Assembly (NCBI GenBank): GCA_016185365.1
Contig: JACPNP010000018.1
Location: 43,848 to 107,847 of the forward strand
Length of the DNA: 64,000 nucleotides
Source of the DNA: Terriglobales bacterium
GTDB taxonomy: Bacteria; Acidobacteriota; Terriglobia; Terriglobales; Acidobacteriaceae
Direction: 5' to 3'
Below are positions 19,400 to 29,385 of the stretch, in pieces. A model generated the notes under the pieces. It made no database searches. It saw nothing but the letters and a program-made list of their open reading frames with translations, and was not told where the DNA came from. The position numbers and the translations under genes were made by a program. Position 1 is the stretch's first letter. The number at the start of each line of letters is the position of its first letter.

Positions 19400-19922
19400 C
19401 GCCGAATCTCTGGACCAACTCTTTTTCCTCAAAATGGACCATGAGTGCGCCTGTGATGATGCCAAAGGACCAGAGCGCGTAGTGGGCGAGTGTTCCGCCG
19501 GCCGCGGTCCATGCGGTCATCATCAAGAAATGTCCTGAATAAATAGGATGGCGCACCTTCTGGCGCAAGCCGGTGGTGACCAGCACCTGAGGATGCTCCT
19601 CCGGTCTGACTTCCGCCTGGCCGATGAGTTGCGCGCGCGTGAATCCGGGACGCGTCTGCCGATAGATGTAGAGACCGGGAATCGCCATCACCAAAGCTGC
19701 CAGCGACGACCAAGGCGTGGCATACACCAGCCGATCGAGCAAGGGCCACGTAGCCAGCGCCGCAAGGACCACGGAGCCCAGCCAGATCGATCCGAGCATC
19801 GGCATCACCGCGCCCTTGCGTCCCCGCCAAAAACCGGGAAACGGATGGATCACCAGCCAGTAGACGGGAATGGTCGCGTACACCGCGACGAACAGCCATG
19901 AAACGCCCCGCAGGATGTTCAC
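19347..19922 (-). CDS. Isoprenylcysteine carboxyl methyltransferase / phospholipid methyltransferase family membrane protein
   Basis: 191 aa; TGLRQKVRHPIYSGHFLMM and HFEEKELVQRFGDAYREYQHTVPAIFPRF. Confidence 0.85.
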   Translation of the reverse strand: MNILRGVSWLFVAVYATIPVYWLVIHPFPGFWRGRKGAVMPMLGSIWLGSVVLAALATWPLLDRLVYATPWSSLAALVMAIPGLYIYRQTRPGFTRAQLIGQAEVRPEEHPQVLVTTGLRQKVRHPIYSGHFLMMTAWTAAGGTLAHYALWSFGIITGALMVHFEEKELVQRFGDAYREYQHTVPAIFPRF

Positions 19923-19928
19923 GGCCCT

Positions 19929-22178
19929 CTATTTCACCACCACTTTGGCAGTGCCCACATTGTCGAAACGGTCAAGCACGCGGACCACGATGGTGTGCTC
20001 GGTACTGAGTTCCGCATCGCCACCCGTTGGCGGGGCAGGGGGCAGGGGAGCGGTGAAGTCGTAATCTTCGGCCGGATGGTCGGAGATCTGGCCGACCGGC
20101 TCGACGAATTGCCACTCGCCGGCGTCGATCGAGTATTCCGCGCGCTGGATGCTGGAGAACGAATCGGACGCTGTGAAACGGATGCGCAGCTTGCCACCCT
20201 CGATCCGTGCGGCGAGGCCGTCGACCCGGGGCGCCGTGGTGTCGACCTCGAAGCGCGCGCTCTCGCGGGAATTACTCAGCGCATCCTCAAGCGTGTGCGA
20301 AGGCGCATCCGAGGCGATGATCTTGATGACATAGCCGCCGTCAGGCAGGAGCCCGGCGTCGAACGAGTAGAGGCGTTCAGCGAGCTTGTCGCGCAACAGC
20401 TTCCAGCGGGTCTCATCGTCGCCGCGGTAATAGAGCGCATAGAGCAGGTCATCCTCGTTGTCATCATGCGCGGCCCAGCGCACGGTGACGGACCCACGGT
20501 CTTTCTGCGCGGCCACCGGCGCCTCAAAACGCTGGGGCTGCGGCTGTGGCTGGCCGCTGGTGAGGTTGATGCTCACGGTCTCCAGCGGGGGACGCGGCAC
20601 GTTGGCCGGGTTCACGCGCGCGCCGGTCTGCACCACGACCTCGTCCACCACCGGCGCCACATTCTTCGAGCGATAGAAGATGCGGAGGCTGTCCACGCTC
20701 GGGACGGAGGCTGACTTGACCTCCGGCCGCAGGACGACCTTCCATTGCAGGAAACGCGAGGCGGGTGCATCCACCACGGATTGTTTCGCCAGATCGACCT
20801 TTTTCCAGGGGCCCCAATTGCGGTCCGGGTTGTCGACGTTGCCGCTGCGCGCGAACAGTTCCACATTTCCGGCGCTGCGCAGCTCTACCCGGCCCCAGCG
20901 AGAAAATACACGGGCGTCAAACACGTCGCTTTCGAACGAGCCTTCATTCTCGGGTATGGCCGCGATACGGAACACTTTGCCCAGATTGCTGGTTGCGGCA
21001 TAAAGCCCGCGATTGGGAGCGGGCGCAAAGGCCGTGACCTGCGCCGCGCTGGCCTTGACCAGATCGGTGAAATCGCCGTTCCGTGCGATGGACACCACAC
21101 GTCCCTTGTTCCCCATGCCGGCGATCAGCCGCCCACCGGCATCGAAGGCCAGCGCGTACACGATGTCATCCTTGGAAGTCCACAAACGACGGGGCGCACC
21201 GTCCGCGGAGATCACATAGATATCCGATCCGCCGGTCGCCGAGAACGGGACCATCATGATCGGTTGCGCCGGCTGTATGCCCACCGCCGAGGTCATTGCG
21301 GGTTGGGGGAATTGTTGCATCGGTTGCGGCATCGAGGTTGCGCCGGTGCGCTTCTCGCCCACACCGGCCGCGAACACATTGCCGACATCATCCACGGCCA
21401 GCGCAGTGATCTCCTTCTTGGGCGCGCTATAGAGCACAAATCCCTCACCGTTCACGGAGATCCGGTAGACCAAGCCACTGCCATCCGAGCCGGCGTAGAG
21501 ATTTCCCTTGCTGTCGAATGCCAGTGTGCGTACGTGAGTCTCATCGCTCTTGAAGAAGACGGCTCCCTCGCCGCTCCGGGTCACGCGGAAGATCTCGCCC
21601 TTGTCCCCGGTGGCGACATAAAGATTGCCCGCGGCGTCGAACGTCATCGCCCAGATGTACTTGGTGCCGGGCTCGTAATAGACCGTGGCCGTGTAATTCG
21701 AGTCGGTGGGAACGTCCTGCGCGCTTTGCGCGGCCTCGGAGTCTTTCTTTGGGTCCGCGGGCTTCATCGTCACATTTCCTGTGCGTTCGATGCGATACAC
21801 CTTGCCATCGGGAGAGGTCGCGGCATAGACCACGCCGCCGCGAATGGCCAGCGACTGGACCTGAAGCTCCTTCGGCTCGAAGATCACCGTGGCGTTGCCA
21901 TCCGGCGTGATCTTGTAGATCCGCGCGGGAGCTCCGGTGCCGAGATAGACATTGCCATCGGCATCCGACACCGCCGCCCAGACGAACGTGGAAGGCGACG
22001 CGAAGATCTGTGTGAAGGCCGGCGCAAGTTCCAGAGTGCCATCACTGCGCAGGGCCACGCCTTTGGCCGTGCCCCGGGAAAATTCATCGTAGCGGCTCTG
22101 GGACCACGTGCTGGTGCCTTCCGCCGATACAAGAGATGTAAGCAGCAACAGGACAGCCATCGTTCGAAGAGTCTTCAT
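19929..22178 (-). CDS. Secreted beta-propeller (NHL/WD40-like) protein
   Basis: 749 aa; signal peptide; repeated DADGNVYLGTG, DAAGNLYVATGDKGEIFRVT, DSKGNLYAGSDGSGLVYRI. Confidence 0.75.
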   Translation of the reverse strand: MKTLRTMAVLLLLTSLVSAEGTSTWSQSRYDEFSRGTAKGVALRSDGTLELAPAFTQIFASPSTFVWAAVSDADGNVYLGTGAPARIYKITPDGNATVIFEPKELQVQSLAIRGGVVYAATSPDGKVYRIERTGNVTMKPADPKKDSEAAQSAQDVPTDSNYTATVYYEPGTKYIWAMTFDAAGNLYVATGDKGEIFRVTRSGEGAVFFKSDETHVRTLAFDSKGNLYAGSDGSGLVYRISVNGEGFVLYSAPKKEITALAVDDVGNVFAAGVGEKRTGATSMPQPMQQFPQPAMTSAVGIQPAQPIMMVPFSATGGSDIYVISADGAPRRLWTSKDDIVYALAFDAGGRLIAGMGNKGRVVSIARNGDFTDLVKASAAQVTAFAPAPNRGLYAATSNLGKVFRIAAIPENEGSFESDVFDARVFSRWGRVELRSAGNVELFARSGNVDNPDRNWGPWKKVDLAKQSVVDAPASRFLQWKVVLRPEVKSASVPSVDSLRIFYRSKNVAPVVDEVVVQTGARVNPANVPRPPLETVSINLTSGQPQPQPQRFEAPVAAQKDRGSVTVRWAAHDDNEDDLLYALYYRGDDETRWKLLRDKLAERLYSFDAGLLPDGGYVIKIIASDAPSHTLEDALSNSRESARFEVDTTAPRVDGLAARIEGGKLRIRFTASDSFSSIQRAEYSIDAGEWQFVEPVGQISDHPAEDYDFTAPLPPAPPTGGDAELSTEHTIVVRVLDRFDNVGTAKVVVK

Positions 22179-22222
22179 TCTTTAGTTCGCCTAGTGGACT
22201 GGGATTGTTGGAGTGGAGCGTC

Positions 22223-23737
22223 TCATTTGATGGTGATGGTGATGACTTGCGCGCCGGAGACCACGAAATCCAGGGCCACGCTCGACTCCTGCACCGCGGA
22301 CTCATTCAACACCACCATGTCCTGCGTTCCGCGCAGGCCGTCCATCACGTTCATCACGGAAAGCGGCAGCGTGGGCAACACTTTGTCTTCGACCAGGGCT
22401 TGCGGGTTCTGGTCGAGAAGCGAGACGTACAGCCGGCTGTTGGTGCGGTCTTTATTGAGTGCGGCGATGGTGGCGGCCAGATCGAGCTTGCGGTTCAGGG
22501 CCGGCGCCTTGCGCACGCGGTCGAGCGTGTCGCCGTCGCTCACCAGGATGCGAAGTGTTCCTCGCGCCGCGGACATCGGGATGCGCACCGGGATGCGGCG
22601 CACCACACGCTCGCCGCGGTACGGCCGGAGCACGGCTTCAATGGTCACCAGATCACCGGGCCGGGCCTCGACCACGCTGGTGCGCGCCAGCTCCAGGTTG
22701 GCCACGCGCCGGTCCTGGATCTGCTCGAAATTCATCTCCACGCCGTCGATCTGCGGCTCCTGATAAAGGTTGTTATAGATGCGGCTGAATTTTTCTCCGA
22801 TGCCGAGCGCCGCCAGGAAAGGCGTCGGGATGGCGTCCGCCGAGGCATACATATTCTGCATGGTCACTTTGGGGAAGCCCTTCACCGTGATCGCACCATT
22901 CAGGCGATAGCTCACATTCTCGCCATGTTCGTTCAGGGATTGCAGCGCGTTGAACACGGTGATCATCATCACCAGCGGCGTCAGGCGCGGGCTATTGAGC
23001 ATCTCGTAATGGAATTGCCGGTCTTTGGCGCCGCCACGGAAGTTGACCGTGCCGACCGACGAGCCCGGCTCGATGGGCTCGGGCTGCTTGGCGTCACTGG
23101 TTGTGCCGATGCCCATCACCGGCAGGAGTCCGGCGGACGCGATCTGCGGACCGAAACGGCGCAGAGTCTCTTCTGAGAACCCGTTGAAAACCAGTGGCGC
23201 GCCGATCGGAGTCAAGGTGCGGGCATAGCTTTCAAACGCGGGCGGCGCAGTGCCGGCGCCGCTCATCGAATCTTTGGCGTTGGTGTCATTCCGGTCGGCG
23301 GCGGTGATCGCCGGCAGAGTTCGGTCCAGTTCGTTGATCTCCAGCATCTGTTCGATCGGCGTCACCCCGGCGATCGGTTCCTTGGTGAACACCCCGATGC
23401 GATACGACAATGCCCCAAGCAGCTTACCGTCCACATACACCGGACTGCCACTCATCCCCGCGACAACGCCGGTGTAATCGGGTTTCTCTCCCTGTAGCCG
23501 GATCAGGATCAGGTCGTTCTTCGGGCCGAGCGCGTTGCGCAGTATCCCGAGGACTTCAAGAGCCATCGGCTCCGGCTTGGTGCCTTGGAACACCGTATAG
23601 GCCACGCCCTGCATGCCGGGCCGGACCTGGCTCAAAGGCAGGATCTCCGTCCTGGAAGGCGCGCCCTGGGCGAAGGACTGGAACGAAAATAGGAAAATGA
23701 GGAACGAGATGGAACGAACCGCGCGATCGAATCGCAT
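22223..23737 (-). CDS. SpoIVB peptidase S55 domain-containing protein, secreted
   Basis: LSQVRPGMQGVAYTVFQGTKPEPMALEVLGIL and GVVAGMSGSPVYVDGKLLGALSYRIGVFTKEPIAGVTPIEQMLE. Confidence 0.85.
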   Translation of the reverse strand: MRFDRAVRSISFLIFLFSFQSFAQGAPSRTEILPLSQVRPGMQGVAYTVFQGTKPEPMALEVLGILRNALGPKNDLILIRLQGEKPDYTGVVAGMSGSPVYVDGKLLGALSYRIGVFTKEPIAGVTPIEQMLEINELDRTLPAITAADRNDTNAKDSMSGAGTAPPAFESYARTLTPIGAPLVFNGFSEETLRRFGPQIASAGLLPVMGIGTTSDAKQPEPIEPGSSVGTVNFRGGAKDRQFHYEMLNSPRLTPLVMMITVFNALQSLNEHGENVSYRLNGAITVKGFPKVTMQNMYASADAIPTPFLAALGIGEKFSRIYNNLYQEPQIDGVEMNFEQIQDRRVANLELARTSVVEARPGDLVTIEAVLRPYRGERVVRRIPVRIPMSAARGTLRILVSDGDTLDRVRKAPALNRKLDLAATIAALNKDRTNSRLYVSLLDQNPQALVEDKVLPTLPLSVMNVMDGLRGTQDMVVLNESAVQESSVALDFVVSGAQVITITIK

Positions 23738-23912
23738 AGACCCCTGCTCCCTGACGATGCCGGGGGAGGATGGCAGACAGCCGTTTCCGGACCTGGAACC
23801 GGATTAGACGCCGGGCGATGCCCCGGCGTTATCCTGGCCGCAAAAATCGCACTAAACGGCCACTTCTCGCATCTATAGTAGCATAAGGAAAATACTCATT
23901 CAGGCGGTCCTC

Positions 23913-25097
23913 ATGCGGTCTCTTGCTCGTTATCCCCGGTTTTTGTCCCTGGTTTTGATCGCGATCGCCATGCTCGGCGGCGCGCCCCAAGTCGTGGCGC
24001 AGAGCCAGCCGCCCGATACCCCTGCCGCGGGTGGGCCGCAGGGCCAGAGCGGCCCCATCATCCTCCCCAAGAAGAAGACGGAAGAGGAAAAGCCGGCGCC
24101 GAAGCCGGAGAAGATCAAGAATCCGGAAGGGCTGGGAGACTTTTCCATCCGCACCACCACCAACCTGGTGACCGTGGACGCCAATGTGATCACCAAGGAC
24201 GGCCAGTTCATTCCCGGGCTGAAGAAAGAGAATTTCAAGATCACCGAAGACGGCGTGCCGCAGTCCGTCCAGAAGCTGGAACAGGGGGAAGCGCCGATCA
24301 CCGCCGTCATGCTGCTGGAATTCGCGCAACCGAATCCGGGCGTGAACCGACAGGGCATCGGCGGCATCGGAGGACCACGTACGTATAGCTTCATTTATGA
24401 CATGCTGAACGCATCTTACATTTTTGCTTCGCAGTTGAAGCGCGAAGACTGGGTGGCCGTCGTCAGTTACGACATCAAGCCCACCATGCTGCAGGACTTC
24501 ACCCAGGACAAGCGCCAGGTGCGATCCGCCCTCAGCCGGTTGCGCCAACCTGCATTCTGGGAGACCAACATGTTTGACGCGCTCTATGACACCCTTGACC
24601 GGTTGGAAGGGATCGAAGGGCGAAAATATGTGGTGTTGATCTGTAGCGGCATCGACACGTTCAGCAAACTTACCTTGAGCAAGATCCTGGACAAAGTGAA
24701 GGCCACGCGCGATATCACCATCTATGCCGTGGGGACCGGAGGCGCGTTTCGCGCGCAATATGACCAATACTTTGGCCCGATCCAGTCCCTGGACCTCCTG
24801 CAGGCCGACAACCAATTGAAGACGTTTGCCGGCATGACCGGAGGGCGGGCCTACTTCCCGCGATTCGTGGGCGAGATGCCGGACGTGTTCCGGGAGATCG
24901 CGCAGTCCATCCGCAACCAGTATCTGATCACGTACAGTCCCACGAACAAGGCGCAGGACGGCAGCTATCGCAAGATCAAGGTGGAACTACAGGGTGAGAA
25001 CGGCGGACCGCTGCTGGTCCAGGACCAGAAGGGCAAGAAACTGAAGTATCAGGTGATCCACCGCGACGGCTATCGCGCCAAGCCGGTGGTGCAGTAA
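23913..25097 (+). CDS. VWA domain-containing protein (VWFA-related acidobacterial type)
   Basis: FSIRTTTNLVTVDANVITKDGQFIPGLKKENFKITEDGVPQ..., RKYVVLICSGIDTFS, YLITYSPTNKAQDGSYRKIKV. Confidence 0.88.
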   Translation: MRSLARYPRFLSLVLIAIAMLGGAPQVVAQSQPPDTPAAGGPQGQSGPIILPKKKTEEEKPAPKPEKIKNPEGLGDFSIRTTTNLVTVDANVITKDGQFIPGLKKENFKITEDGVPQSVQKLEQGEAPITAVMLLEFAQPNPGVNRQGIGGIGGPRTYSFIYDMLNASYIFASQLKREDWVAVVSYDIKPTMLQDFTQDKRQVRSALSRLRQPAFWETNMFDALYDTLDRLEGIEGRKYVVLICSGIDTFSKLTLSKILDKVKATRDITIYAVGTGGAFRAQYDQYFGPIQSLDLLQADNQLKTFAGMTGGRAYFPRFVGEMPDVFREIAQSIRNQYLITYSPTNKAQDGSYRKIKVELQGENGGPLLVQDQKGKKLKYQVIHRDGYRAKPVVQ

Positions 25098-25136
25098 CAA
25101 GTCCCGGTCACATCCGCTACGGAGTGGGCATACTCT

Positions 25137-25661
25137 TTGCCGTCCCAACCAATGTCGCTGTGGCCACTGCTTCGAGCGGCGTTTTTTGCCAGCACCTTCA
25201 TGGCGTTCACCCTGTACTGGCTGCCGCATCAGATCGTGCGCAACGCGGGCCGCACGCTGGAGTTCTCCTACTCCGATCCTGTCCAGACCGCCGGACTGGC
25301 GCTGCTTTCGGCCGGGCTCGCCATTGGGACCGCGTGCGCTTTCGAGTTTGCCTGGACGGGTCAGGGCACGCCTGCGCCCTTCGATCCGCCGCGATTCTTG
25401 GTCACGAACCGCTTGTATGTGTACGTCCGCAATCCCATGTACATCGGAGCGTTGATGGTCCTGTTCGGCCAGGTGTTGATCTACCGGCCATTCATTCCCG
25501 GACTGCTTTGGTATGCGCTGGGTTTTTGGGCGGTAGTCCACTTTCTAGTGCTGCTGTATGAGGAGCCGACTCTGCGAAAAAAATTCGGCAAGGATTACGA
25601 AGAGTATTGCCTGCAGGTGCCGCGGTGGATACCGCGTCTGAAGAGAATCTCCGCCGGCTAG
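25137..25661 (+). CDS. Isoprenylcysteine methyltransferase family membrane protein
   Basis: LYVYVRNPMYIGALMVLFGQ and LRKKFGKDYEEYCLQVPRWIPRL; start may be the internal MSLWPLL. Confidence 0.82.
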   Translation: MPSQPMSLWPLLRAAFFASTFMAFTLYWLPHQIVRNAGRTLEFSYSDPVQTAGLALLSAGLAIGTACAFEFAWTGQGTPAPFDPPRFLVTNRLYVYVRNPMYIGALMVLFGQVLIYRPFIPGLLWYALGFWAVVHFLVLLYEEPTLRKKFGKDYEEYCLQVPRWIPRLKRISAG

Positions 25662-26410
25662 ACGCCCTTGAACAGGGTGTCCAGCACGAACAACAGCGCT
25701 ACACCCACAAACACCAGAAGCGGCATCTTCACGCCGTGTTCCTTGTTCACTTCGGGAAGCAAGTCGGTGGCGGCCACATAGAGCGTGACCCCGGCCGAAA
25801 GTGGCAGTCCCACATTCACGTATTGCTGCAGCAGGCCCATGGTGAGCACGCCGGCAAGGGTCGCCGCTCCGAGCAATGCAGAGGCCGTGAAGGCCACGCG
25901 ACGGCTGGCGCCGCTGGCCAGCATCACGCTGGCGACGGTGAATCCTTCCGGCATCTTGTGCAGAAACACCGCCAGGAACACCACCCAGCCCAGCCAGTTC
26001 GAGACCAGGAATCCGCTGGCGATGGCGATCCCGTCAAAGAACGTGTGGATCAGCAATCCGAAGAGCACGCGGTAACTGGTGTGCGCGTGGAGGAATTGGT
26101 CGGCGTGCGTCTCCTAGCCAAAATGGAAGTGTGAGGTCACGATATGTTCGGAGAAATGGACCAGCAAATACCCGGCAAGGATATAGAGCGGCGTGCGCTC
26201 GCCTGCCAGGCGGGCGCTCTCCGGGATCATCTCCAGGATGGCCGCGGCCAGCATGAACCCGGAGCCCAGCGCGATGAAATATTTGAGATAGCTGCGGTCC
26301 CAGTGTTTCTGCACGATAAGGAATCCGCCGAAGCCATTGGCCGCGGCGGCGGTAAGACCGAGCAATACGCTGAGCAGGATGGGATTCATCAGGCTAGGCA
26401 AGCATAACAA
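25658..26410 (-). pseudogene. ZIP family metal transporter interrupted by one in-frame TAG codon
   Basis: Two ORFs in the same frame (26114..26410 and 25658..26068) joined as ...HIVTSHFHFG-[TAG]-ETHADQFLHAHTSYRVLFGLLIHTFFDGIAIASGF...; TAG at 26114-26116. Confidence 0.85.
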
Positions 26411-26461
26411 ATGGCACAGCTAGGGACGGCCTTGCCACTTGATACAGATGCAGGGACAGCC

Positions 26462-27481
26462 CTACCGGTCGCCGCCGATGATGTCTCCCAACCCGCCGAG
26501 GATCGAGCCTTCGCCCACGCGAGAACCGCCGGCGCGCGGCGCGGACGCGATGATGCGGTCGGCCAGCCGGCTGAATGGCAAAGATTGCAGCCAGACGCGG
26601 CCGGGGCCGGTGAGCGTGGCAAAGAACAGTCCCTCGCCACCGAATAACGTGTTCTTGAAGCCGCCGACAAACTGGATGTCATAGCTCACCGTGGGCTGGA
26701 AGGCGACCAGGCATCCGGTGTCCACTTTCAGGTGTTCACCCGGGCCGAGCGACTTCTCCACGATGGTGCCGCCGGCGTGAACGAACGCCAGGCCGTCTCC
26801 CATGAGGCTTTGCAGGATGAAGCCCTCCCCGCCGAACAGGCCCACACCGATCTTGCGCGTGAACTCGATGCCGATCTGCGTGCCCTTGGCGGCGCAGAGG
26901 AAGCTTTGCTTCTGGCAGATCATCTTGCCGCCCATCTGGGCCAGGTCCAGCGGCACGATCTTGCCGGGATAGGGCGCCGCGAACGCGACTTTCTCGCGGC
27001 GCGCCCCGCGCGCGGTGAAGGTGGTCATGAACAGGCTTTCGCCGGTGATCACGCGCTTGCCCGCGGCAAAGACCTTGTCCATGAAACCGCCGGACGCGCC
27101 GCTGGCATCGCCGAACTCGGTGGTCATCTCGATACCCTGGGTCATGAACATCATGGATCCGGCCTCGGCCACCACCGTCTCATTCGGGTCGAGCGTGATC
27201 TCCACGAACTGCAGGTCGTCGCCGAAGATCTCGAAATCCACCTCGTGACTGGTGCGGCGCATGCTGCCCGCCACCGGTACCGGCGGAGGCATGGCCCCAT
27301 CACTGGTGTGAAGGAAGGAGTGGAACTCGGGCACCAGTTCGAGCGGCGTCCATCCGGACATGCCGCGGGTGAAGCACAGCGTGGCGCCGTTCACTTTGCC
27401 GTCGCGGATCATCTGCACGACTTGCTCTGAAGGGAAGGGACCGGCTTGTTGTCCGTTGAGGGCGAGGTAGTAGTAGTTCAT
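26462..27481 (-). CDS. GYF-like domain fused to AIM24/TIGR00266-type protein
   Basis: N-term [45 protein letters not shown]-term [14 protein letters not shown]...[24 protein letters not shown]. Confidence 0.83.
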   Translation of the reverse strand: MNYYYLALNGQQAGPFPSEQVVQMIRDGKVNGATLCFTRGMSGWTPLELVPEFHSFLHTSDGAMPPPVPVAGSMRRTSHEVDFEIFGDDLQFVEITLDPNETVVAEAGSMMFMTQGIEMTTEFGDASGASGGFMDKVFAAGKRVITGESLFMTTFTARGARREKVAFAAPYPGKIVPLDLAQMGGKMICQKQSFLCAAKGTQIGIEFTRKIGVGLFGGEGFILQSLMGDGLAFVHAGGTIVEKSLGPGEHLKVDTGCLVAFQPTVSYDIQFVGGFKNTLFGGEGLFFATLTGPGRVWLQSLPFSRLADRIIASAPRAGGSRVGEGSILGGLGDIIGGDR

Positions 27482-27667
27482 CTTTGCTCCTTCGATACTG
27501 TTTACAACTCTTGGCGGCCAACGCTCGACCGCGCGTTCCTGCGTTTCGTGAAGCAAGGAATAAATTACGATGTTCGTGGCACAAATGTTTCAATGGACCT
27601 AGCGCCGATTATCGCAATCCGCAAAGCCTCGTGGCTCGATGCTCAAGGCTCAGTGCTCGGGGCTGCC

Positions 27668-28750
27668 TTACCCGCTGTGGCGGATGTGCATCACGTCGCC
27701 GTCCTGCACGATGTAGTCCTTGCCCTCGAGGCGCATCCAGCCTTTGGATTTCGCGTTCGCTTCCGAGCCCGCCTCCAGAAGCTTGTCCCAGTGAATGACC
27801 TCGGCGCGGATGAAATGCTTGGAGAGGTCGGTGTGGATCACGCCGGCCGCATCCTGAGCGCGCGAGTTGCGCTCCGTGGTCCAGGCGCGGCACTCGTCCT
27901 CGCCCACAGTGAAGAATGAGATGAGCCCGAGCAGCTCGTAGCTCTTGCGGATCAATCGGGTGAGGCCGCTCTCCGTCAGACCGTATCCGGCCAGGAATTC
28001 GGAGGCGTCTTCGTCCGGCATGGAGGCCAGCTCCGCCTCGACCTTGCCGCAGATGGCGGTGGCGCCGGCGTTGTGCCGTGAGGCCACGTCAGAAAGGTTG
28101 AACTTGCTCACCGCGCTTTCCAGATCCGCTCCCAGCGTGCTGCTCTCACTGATGTTCAACACATAGAGGATCGGTTTCTGGCTAAGGAACATGAAGCCGC
28201 GGATGCGCTTGATGTCGTCCTTGTCGATCACCATCTCGCGCAGAGGCTTTTCCGTCTCCAGATGTGTCTTGCAGCGGAGCAACAGGTCGTTCTCCTTCTC
28301 CAGCTCCGTGGTCTTTTGCTTCTTCAGGTCCTTTTGCAGGCGCTCCAGGCGCTTTTCCACCTGGCCGAGATCGCTCAAGATCATGTCGAAGTCCACATTC
28401 TTGATGTCGCGCAGCGGATCGAGCTCACCCACGTGCGGGATCGAGGGATCATCGAACGCGCGGACCACGTGGGCGATGGCATCCACCTGGCGCAGGCTGG
28501 CGAGATAGTTGGTGTCCTTGAGCGCTTCCTGGCCGATGGCGGCCACGTCGGCATATTCCACGGCGGCGTGGACGAGCTTTTTCGGGTTGTAGAGAGCGGC
28601 CAGTCGGTCGAGGCGGTCGTCGGGCACGCGGGCGATGCCCAAGTGGGCCTCGCGGGGGTTGTGCGTGGCCGCGTGGATCTCCACCTTGGTCAGGATCTGG
28701 AACAACGAGGTCTTGCCCACCTGGGGCAGGCCGATGATTCCGGTCTTCAT
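27668..28750 (-). CDS. ychF: Redox-regulated ATPase YchF
   Basis: GIIGLPQVGKTSLFQILTK, HVVRAFDD, FFTVGEDECRAWT, C-terminal TGS-like domain. Confidence 0.93.
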   Translation of the reverse strand: MKTGIIGLPQVGKTSLFQILTKVEIHAATHNPREAHLGIARVPDDRLDRLAALYNPKKLVHAAVEYADVAAIGQEALKDTNYLASLRQVDAIAHVVRAFDDPSIPHVGELDPLRDIKNVDFDMILSDLGQVEKRLERLQKDLKKQKTTELEKENDLLLRCKTHLETEKPLREMVIDKDDIKRIRGFMFLSQKPILYVLNISESSTLGADLESAVSKFNLSDVASRHNAGATAICGKVEAELASMPDEDASEFLAGYGLTESGLTRLIRKSYELLGLISFFTVGEDECRAWTTERNSRAQDAAGVIHTDLSKHFIRAEVIHWDKLLEAGSEANAKSKGWMRLEGKDYIVQDGDVMHIRHSG

Positions 28751-28796
28751 GGGGTCCGTTCAGTAAGGATCAGGTAGCTAGGGGCAAAGGAATATT

Positions 28797-29282
28797 CTAA
28801 CCGACCGCGTCCGGATCGCGCGGGTTCACCAGCCGCCAGAGCACGACCAGACCGCACACGAACACCACGATCTCCAGCGCCGCCGAGGAACCGTGCAGCG
28901 CGGAAAACAGCCCGTGGCGAGGGTCATCGGCGGGAAGTGCGCTGATCACGATGGCGCCCTGCTCCGTCAATGCGTAGATGCGGGCAGCGATCCAGAACTG
29001 CGCGCCGGTCAACGCCAGCATAAAAAGTGTCAACAAGTTTTCAGTTGCATTGACTCTATGAGTGAGCACCAAATGTGTGGCTAGAAAAACACCGCCGCAG
29101 ATCAAGGCGAGAATGTGTAACTGGAGCAGCGTTTGGCCGGCGAGAACTCCGGCAAGCGCACGCAGGCCGCGCGGAGAGAGGACACCAAAGATATTGGGTG
29201 CGACAGCGGCTGCAAAATAGAAAATGCCCCCAAGCCAAAGAACGAGGGAAAGAAGACGAAGTAATCTTATGAACGAGATCAC
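28797..29282 (-). CDS. DUF4149-type membrane protein
   Basis: 161 aa; RLLSLVLWLGGIFYFAAAVAPNIFGVL, four hydrophobic segments. Confidence 0.65.
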   Translation of the reverse strand: MISFIRLLRLLSLVLWLGGIFYFAAAVAPNIFGVLSPRGLRALAGVLAGQTLLQLHILALICGGVFLATHLVLTHRVNATENLLTLFMLALTGAQFWIAARIYALTEQGAIVISALPADDPRHGLFSALHGSSAALEIVVFVCGLVVLWRLVNPRDPDAVG

Positions 29283-29385
29283 CGGGCCACGCTCGAACGA
29301 AGGAAAGGCATTGGCGCCACGGTTTTCATGCGACTGTTGTCCAGAGGTTCAAACCTTGGGCTTGGCGACGTTTGCTGCAATGGGT

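Noticed and set aside
20745-22763. 672-aa + strand ORF
   Set aside because: Antisense shadow across the propeller and S55 peptidase genes.
26114-26116. TAG in the ZIP gene as pyrrolysine or genome-wide amber recoding
   Set aside because: TAG is used as the normal terminator of other genes here (coaBC at 11554-11556, priA at 14930-14932), and no Pyl genes are visible; nonsense mutation or error is simpler.
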